DNA from: Caldithrix sp964532875
GTDB taxonomy: Bacteria; Calditrichota; Calditrichia; Calditrichales; Calditrichaceae
Assembly: GCA_964532875.1 (NCBI GenBank)
Contig: CAZHIZ010000002.1
Span: 1-64,000, forward strand
DNA length: 64,000 bases
Direction: 5' to 3'
Shown: one piece after another, positions 37,201 through 46,200 of the stretch
How the letters are laid out: each line of letters opens with the position of its first letter
Position numbering within the stretch: position 1 is the stretch's first letter
Program-made: the position numbers and the translations under genes
The notes under the pieces: model-generated
The model's database searches: none
The model's input: the letters and a program-made list of their open reading frames with translations, nothing else
Told to the model about the DNA's origin: nothing

Positions 37201-40200
37201 TCCGGGCTCCGGCACGGTGCAAACCAGTAATAGTAACGGTTGGAGCGATGATGCCACCGGCACGATTGACGTGCAGAATGCAGGCCTGGCCCGCATCGAA
37301 ATTCGGACAGCCGCAGGGGGCAATGGAGTTGCTTTGGATGATTCCGCGGCCACAGCAGGTGATGCTTGGACATTGTATGCCGCGGGTTACGATACATACG
37401 GCAATTATTTACAGGATGTCGCGGTTAAATGGTCGGCCACCGGCGATAGCATCGGGTATTTTGCGAATAGCGATTCTTCTGCTTCCAACACGTTTCATTT
37501 TACCGTCGTCCATAGCGGAAAATTCATGATTTCCAAAAATAACGGCGGAAGTACGTTAACCGATGCTTCAGGTATCATTAAAGTTTCGCCCGGAGCACCG
37601 ACCTCCATGGTTTACGTGAGTTCCAATAATTTTACGGGTAGTGCCGGTTCCAAAATAAGCGATTCGTTGGCCGTTAAAGTATTGGATGCTTTTAATAATG
37701 TCGTACCTGGTGTAACCGTCGATTGGAAGGCACAGGATCCGACAGCGAATTTAACGCCCACTACGGACCTAACCGACAATCTCGGTATTTCGCGTAGTAA
37801 ATGGAAATTACGCGATACGATCGGCAAAGATTCAGCCTATGCTGTGGTTCAGGTTATTCCCGATTCTTTGAAATTTACGGCGAATGTCCTGGAGTCGAAA
37901 GCCAATTCACTGGCCCGCTGGAATGACGCCAGCAACGATAGCGCTCGTACGGGAACCGTTAAAACGCAAATTGCCCAGCCTTTTGTTCTGGAAGTAACCG
38001 ATAGTCTGGGTAACCCGGTGAGCGATGTGCCCATTACGTTTGCCGTCTTGAATTACCCAGAAGGCGGCGGGGATTTCAGTTTTTCGCCGGATGCTTCCGA
38101 AACGACCGATCAAACGGGGCGGGCTACCGTTTATTTTATCCCGGGCAGCAAAACCGGAACTTACACGATTACCGGTTACAACGACAACTTAATCAATAGC
38201 GGAACCGTTTTCTTTAGTGTCAAGGCCGAACCGGCTGCGGTGGATCATTTAACCCTGTTAAGCACTAATAATGCTCAGGATACCGTGGGTACTGTTTACG
38301 GTGATTCGGTGCGCATTAAGGCGGAAGACGCATACGGGAACGGCGTAAGCGGTGTTTCCGTTACATGGACTCCTACTTCGGACGGTACGGTGAGCAACGG
38401 CACATCAACTACCAATTCCAGCGGACAAACCGCCACACAATGGACTTTGCGTACCCACACGGATAAAGACACGCTGATTGTGAGTAGCAATGGCCTTTCT
38501 TCGCTTTATGTAACGGCCAAACTTATCCCGGATGCTCCGGCTATTGTTCTAGCCGATTCGGGTGACGGACGAACGGGTGTGGCCGGAAACGGGCAATTAA
38601 TACGTGCCCGTGTAACCGATCACTACGGAAATGCCATCAGCGGGCAAAAAATTTCTTTCCATCCTTTCAATTCCGACGGCTATTTATCGGCTTACGAAGT
38701 TAACAGCGATGCCGAGGGCCTGGCCGCCACCACTTACACCAGTCCGAGTAATGTGGATAGTTCTAAGGTTCAGGCTTATGTTGCCGGAGTCGATACGACT
38801 GTTTTTACGGTTTATGCCATTCGTTATCAGAGCGCCAGCCTTTCCCCGGCCTTGGTCGATGTGAACGATACCGTTGCTTTTACCGTAAATGTGACCAATG
38901 CCGGAAAAGAAAACGTTCCCCTTAATACCGGGCAAACCACCTTTTCCTTCGCAAACCAATTGTTCAACGCTGCCCTGGATTCACCGGCCGTGTTGCAACC
39001 CGGCATGAATCATTTGAAATTTGCCGCCACGCAAATACCGGCAAGCGTGGAGGCCGGAAATTACACACCACGTATCTCTTTTACCGGAAGCGGTGTGTAT
39101 CAGGGCTTGCGCGGGTCGCTCAATACGGATGACGGCGAGTTAAGCGTGCAACCGGTTCGTATTTTATCGATTACGGTGCCGGATCCCAAGCAGGTGCCTC
39201 ACGGCACGAGTAAAGAAAACATCCGCATGAAGGTTCGTAATTCCGGCAATTACACGGTAACCGTGGATTCCGTTTACTTGAAATTCACACCGGATTACAA
39301 TTTTTCGCAGCAACGAACGGCCGGGCCGGACAGCATTAAACCGGGTACGGATGCCGTTTTTGAATTTACGGTGACGGTACCGTCTTCGGCTCCGGAAGAT
39401 TCCATCACTGTGGACGGCCAGATTTTTGCCACGGCGCGGGTGACGGGAGACCAAATTCAGGATGGCGCGGCGGATCAGACGGATTATTTTATCGTTACGC
39501 AGCAGGCCGATTTACAATATGTGGATTTTAGCCCGAAAACGGTGTCCGAAAATCAATCCGTTGCTTTCACTTTCCAAATTCAAAATAACGGCGCCTATGA
39601 TGTGATTCTCGATAAGGATAGTACACGGTTGGTGTTCGGAACACAGACGTTCTATCTAACGGATAATCAAACGGTTTCCGGTAACTCGGTCAGTACGGTA
39701 TCTTTTGCCGCGCAAACGGTTACCTTGGGCGCCGCCTCAAGTCCCTATCCCGGTGTTTTGTATGCCTACGGCACGGAAAATACCATGCCGGTACGCGATA
39801 CATTGTACACGGCAAGCAACGGCGATTCGTTAACCGTACAAAGTGCGGCCCAGCTTTCCATTGTTTCACTTACCTTGAACGATACCACGACCACCCAGGG
39901 GAATGAAAACGATACCTTAACCGTAGCTCTGCACAACAACGGGCAGGCGGCTGCGGTCATTACCACTTCCGATAGCGTGTTGCTCCAATATGCCTCCGAA
40001 TACACATTCACCCCTATGCAGTCGTTTCCGTACACGATTAGCGGCAATAGCACGGCAAACTTACGTTATTTAATTAAAACGGCCGCCGATGCGCCTTTGG
40101 GTATGGATACCATGCGTGTGGAGGTAGGATATCAGGACCAAAATAGTCAAAGCAATTACCATGTTTCCGATCCCAATAAATTTGATGCGTGGAATGTTTT

Positions 40201-43200
40201 GGGGCGCGGGCAGATAACTATTTTATCCGTTTTAACGGATTACGATTCGGTGAGCACCGGCCAGGACAGCATTCTGGTCACGATGCGTGTGCGTAACGAC
40301 GGGCACAATTCAGTTCAAATCGATAGCATCAAGTTGACCTTCTCCAACGGCAGCTATGATCCGACCACGGTGAAGCGTTCTGTTAACAAAATAATTAACG
40401 TGGGGCAAAGCGATACGTTGCAATTCCATGTAACCGTCGAAACCAACTCCTCCGTTGGCACGGCTTCGATTAACGGTCAGGCATACGGACACGATACCTT
40501 TAGTCAGGCATTGGCCCAGGATGCCGGTGCCGATACGACCGACAGTTGGTTAATTGTAGAAGCGGTTAATTTGGCGGCCGGGGAATTTCAACCGGCTCAA
40601 ATTTCTTCGGGTCAGTACATTAGCCCCTGGGTTATTGTTACCAATTCCGGTCAGGCGGTGCTCTCATTCGACAAAGAGCGAACTATATTGTTTATCGAAA
40701 ATCAACCGTCGTTCTACCGCAAATTGGTCCGCCCGACGTACATCCCGGGTGGTACAACCGATACGCTGTTTTTTGCAGGAGATACGGCCAGCGGGCCTTC
40801 GGGTCAATATGATGTACAATTACAAGTGATCGGTCAGGAAAACCATTCGTATTATGCCGATACCTTGAATGTTGCCAATCAATTGACCATCCAGAGCGGT
40901 GCGGATATGGCTATCGATTCGGTATTGGCCGAAGCAGACAACATCAGTCAGGGTACGGATACCACGGTGGTCGTAACCATAAAAAATAACGGCGAAGCCA
41001 CTTTGTTGGTGGATACGCTGTACCTAAGCGCTTATCCCGATATTTCTCAAATAACTCCCGCTCTGCCGGCTGAAATCAGCGGGAACGGCAAGCAGCGCTT
41101 CACTTTACGCTTTACGGTACCTGCGGACGATCCCGTCGGCAGTAAAACTTTGGATGCCGTGGCACGGGGCCGCGATCAAAATTTGGTAAATGGAGGAATC
41201 GATTCCACTTTAGCCGATGATCATGCCGATGTGCCGGATCAATGGACTGTTTTTACACCCGCGGATGTGCAGGTCGCTTCCATCACCTCGCCCGACTCGG
41301 TGGTACATCAGGGCGATGCCAGTATTCCGATTCATATCGCCTTGCACAATTCGGGCTCGGCGCAGGCCTTGGTCACCGATGTTACCCTGCAGCAGGCCAT
41401 CGGATTGTATGACTTCCACTATCCGGATTTCAATTTTACCTTAGCCGGAAACGGCGATACCACCATCACCGTTCTGGCCGATGTAAAGTCCAATTCGGCT
41501 ACCGGTCAGGATACGATTACGGCTCGCGTTTCGTTTACCGATGAGTACGCCCAAAAGTCTGCTAACAATCAAAGCAATTCGGCTTTGAATTGGCGCATTG
41601 TCGGCGGGCAGCCCATTGTTTCCGTGATTTCGGTAAGTGCCGAACCGGAAAAAGTTTCTCTGGGACAAAGCGGCATAAATGTGAAAGTACGCGTTAAGAA
41701 TACCGGTGATCGCGAGGCCGATATCGATACCCTGCGCCTGAAATTCAGCAATAATTCCTCTTCGGCCTACACACAAGGTACCATTTCTCCGGCTCTCGGG
41801 GCCATTCAACCCGGGGTGGAGGTTACCTACACTGTTCCGGTGGATGTCAATCAAACCGCCAATACCGGTCCCGATACGCTTTGGGCGGCTCTCGATGTGC
41901 ACGAACCGGAAACCGGCCTTAGTTATTCCGTGGAAGACAGCACCATTAACGATTCCTGGCAGGTGCAAGAACGTCCATCCATTGTGATCGATAAAGTCGA
42001 AATGAGTCCGGGCATTGCCTCCACCGGGCAACAGGGCATTTTGGCCAAAGTGTATGTTAACAATGAGCAAGGAACCTATCGTGCCGATGCCCAAATTGAC
42101 GATGTGGTACTTTTAATGCGTAATAACGGCACACCCAGCAATGATCAATTTACCATTACGCGCCATAATACACCTACCTTGCCCATCGTTTTGCAAAACG
42201 GTAAAACGTTGGTTTTTGAATTCGATGTGGATGTTAAGAGTGATGCCCAATCCGCCAATTATGATGCCTATGCCCGTGTCGAGAGTGAAGACGTCAACGA
42301 CGGAACCGTGACCCAAACGATTACGGTGAATACACCCGGCAGTTTACAGGTTCAGCAGGTTGCCCAACTAACGGTCGATACTCTTTGGGTGCGGCCCGAT
42401 ACGCTCAGCGAATTTCAGGATCATGGGCGACTCTACGTCAAATATTCCAATACGGGTGAGGCTGCGGCGCAGGTAACGGCCGCCAGTGTACAGTTTACCC
42501 CGGACAATTTGGATTTCAATCCAATTTTAATCAGCGATCCCTTGCCATATCAGGTGGCCGGGCAAACCAGCGATACTCTCGTTTATTCCCTGAAGATGCC
42601 CGATATCAATCTGGATACTTTAACGGTTCAAGTCGATGCTACCGTTTCGGGCAAAGACATCAATTCGTCTCAGGAAACCACGGCCCAATCAAGTAATTCC
42701 GGTAGATTTTTACTGGAAAGTGCGGCTTCGGTGGAGTGGGTCAGTACGACGCCCAGTTCGTGGAGTGTGGACACGGCTGCGGTGCAATTCGAATCGGTGG
42801 TACTAAATCATGGTCAGGCTACGGTTAAACTGGATACTTCGCAAACCACAATGCAAATCCGCCTGGTAAATTCATCCACCGTGGTGCATCAAATTAAACT
42901 GGATGCTCAAAGTACGCACATCATTGCCTCCCAGCCGGATTCTACCCATTTGCTATTCCACAAAGAGGTGTTGCCTATTGCGGCTGGTGAGTACGAATTG
43001 TTCTTACATTTGGTGGGCACAACCAATGATTCTGTATATGACGAAGATTTGTATGCTGGCCAATTTGCCTTTGGCGATAGCATTATTGTGATCAAATCCG
43101 TTCAAATTCAAACCAATGATCATGTTCCTCAGGGAGCCGACTCCATTATTGTTTACATGAAGGTTTCCAATAGCGAAGGGCCGAAAACCATTACGCCCGA

Positions 43201-46200
43201 CTTGACCAAATTGATTTTTTACGGGCCTAACAAGTCTGACGATCGCGATGCTTTTGTACTTAATTTGCATCGTCTGGATACCTTGACGGTATTGAAAAAA
43301 GAAGATAATAATCTTTTAAAGTTCCAGTTCGATATTACGGATAATTTCCCGGCAGAGAACTATACGGAAATTTACGGGCAAATCGGTCTGGACAATGGAG
43401 ATATTGTCAAAGTCTCTAATACGTTTGATCAATTATATGTACAAACTTTAGGTAGTGCCTTGTACCAGGCCAATACATTAAGTCCCGATTCGGTAGTGGC
43501 CAGACAAAAGGTGCAGTTTAGTGTCGCCTTAATCGATACGGGAACGGCTTCGGTTACTCTGGATGCCGAGCAAACCTATCTGCAAATTCTGCACAGTTCT
43601 TTAGGCCCCATTAAGTTGTATGCCGAATACACAATTCCCGGAAAAGATACGGCCGTTGTAAATTTCCAGAAAACACAGTTGCCGGCCGATTTAAATCCGG
43701 GTTATTATGATGTGGCTTTGCACATTTACGGCCAAACCGTGGGAGGCTCAATTTTCCAAAAAGACACTACATTAACGGCCGGATTATTGGTTCTTAAATC
43801 GGGTGAGGTACACGTTGCCCGGATTGATATTCCGGCGTTACATGTGCGCAAAGGTCAAACGGACGTTCCCGTTACATTCCGTTTACATAATCAGGGGCAA
43901 TCACCGGTTTATATCACGGAAATCATCCATCATTTCAAACGAATTGCAGATGAGAAGGATGTCTCGGATAATTGGGTTTGGACGCGGGGGACGGCTGAAG
44001 ATACGGTTATTGCCGGGCAAGACAGTTTGCAATTTACGGCTTATTTTAACGTTAGCAGCGATGCCGATACCGGCTGGGTGATGCCCCGACCACTTATCGG
44101 GTATTACGATCAAAGAACCCCTGATATCACAAAGCAATCGGATTCCGTAGAAGTAGACGACTCGGTACGCGTCATTCGCCCGGCCCGTTTGCGTATCGAT
44201 TCTTTGAAAATTCTTGCTTCGCCGTTAGCTCCTAATGCACCGTACGTGAATTTGGGGCGCGATGTACCGTTGGCAGTAACGGTTTCTAATACCGGTGAAG
44301 ATACCATTGCAACGGCAACCATTAAATTCTATCGGGAAGGTACGGCCTTGCCGGGTGAGATTATTTTTAATGATATTCCTCCGGCTCCCGATTCCCAGCG
44401 CGTAGGTATTTACGATTGGTCGGCCGATCCGCTTGGACCGCAGCAGATCAAAGCCAAAGTTTTTAGCGCTAAAGATGTCATCGGGGGAACGGTTGCAATT
44501 GCTCAGCCCTTGGATGATCAGGAACAGATAATCGTCCAGCAGCCCAGCCAAATTTGGCCGGTGCTGCAAATCACCGATCCGCCCGGCGCTTTGGATTCGG
44601 TTGTCTCGCTCGATCAAACCTTTACCGTACAGGCTCGTGTGGAACGTCAGGGGAATTCGCCTTACGGAACGGGTGTTTTAACCCTGCGTCTGCCATCGAA
44701 TTACGAGTTTGCACAAAATCCGAATGATAGCCTGCGCACTTTTGATGTAAACACGAATACGGTTCAGTGGCTGGTGCGTCCTGTAAATTTGTCGAACGGG
44801 CAAAATTTCGACAGTTTAACCGTTTATTTAAAAGAAATACCCGTCGATTCCAATTCGGCTCAGGCCGTTCAGGTGGTAAGTCGTCAGGCGCAGTTACCCG
44901 TGCGCGTAGAGAACAAAGGCATGGTACAAACGCAGTTAACGGTGGTCGCCCCCGAAGGTGCCACGGATAGTACCGTTTCGGCCGGGCAAACCTTTACGGT
45001 ACGGGCCGCCATTCGCTATGTGGGACCGGTTGCGGCCACTTCTAAAAAAGCACGTTTGATTTTGCCGCAGGGTTTTGCCGTCAAGGATAGTTCCACGGTT
45101 GATCTGCCGGATGGTCTGGATGACCAAACGGCCGAATGGCAGGTGGTAGCGCCGGCTACGCCATCTAAAAATCTCATGAGTATTTTTGCGGATGTTCTGG
45201 TAAACGATGCCAATAGTGGTCGTACATTGGTTCTTCGTTCGGCTGCTTTGCCCGTGCGGGTACAATCACCGCCGGAAATCGTGTTGGCCAATAAAATTAC
45301 CGCACCGGCCGGAGCAAAGGATTTTGTCGTTTCCAGTGGGCAGGAGGTGGTTCTGCAAACCGTTGTCGGGAATGTCGGTCAGGCCGAATTCGACACAAGC
45401 GGAACGTTACGCCTGACGGCCGGCGGCGGAATTCGTTTTAAACACGATCGGCAAAGCGGTCAGCCCAATAGCACGGTGAATGTCATCGAGCATTTCCGTA
45501 GCGGAATTTACCAGGACACCCTGCTCATTCCCGCTACGACTGGAACGGGAACGGTTTCGCTCCAGATTTTGAATAACGAACGACCGCTGGATATCAATTC
45601 CGGTTTACCGGCCAAGGTACGGCGCGATTCGTTAGGTATGGCCTTTTTAATCGTCAAACGGGCCGATCTGCATCTGCATTTTTATCAGATGCCCACTTTA
45701 AACGATACCCTGTATCGTTCCACAAATCAATCGTTTACCATTACAGCCAGAGTGGAAAATAACGGTTCGGCCGGTGTGACGGACGGCGTTTGGGTGAAGC
45801 TCGACACCCTGAACAGCCATTTGATTTTATTGGGCAATGATTCCATTCGCCATAAAATCGAACCGAACCAAAGCACGCAATGGTTGGTGAAAACTCCTGA
45901 TCAGGATTACAATACCTCGATTCGTATTCTGGCCGATCCGCAACATCCTGCGCTGGATGAAAATGCCCATACGGTCGCCTTTCTCACGGATTCTTCGGCA
46001 GCGGATACTTTAAATTTGGCTGTTAAAAAAGTCGACAACATTTTGGTCAGTGCAACGTTTGTTAAAAACGATGCGGATACGCTTACGGTTTCTACGGATC
46101 AAGCGCCTGTTGTGATTAAGGCCCAAATTGTGTTCCACCAGTTGCTTGACGGTGACAAAAAAGTGGTTCTGAATCTTCCGCAGGGATTTACTTCTTTGGA

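Noticed and set aside
35456..37597. CRISPR-like or mobile repeat array
   Set aside because: The repeats are in-frame protein domain duplications of about 290-310 bases without spacers.
41441..42094. 217-residue - strand frame inside the giant surface protein gene
   Set aside because: Antisense shadow of repeat coding sequence, glycine- and isoleucine-rich without any motif.
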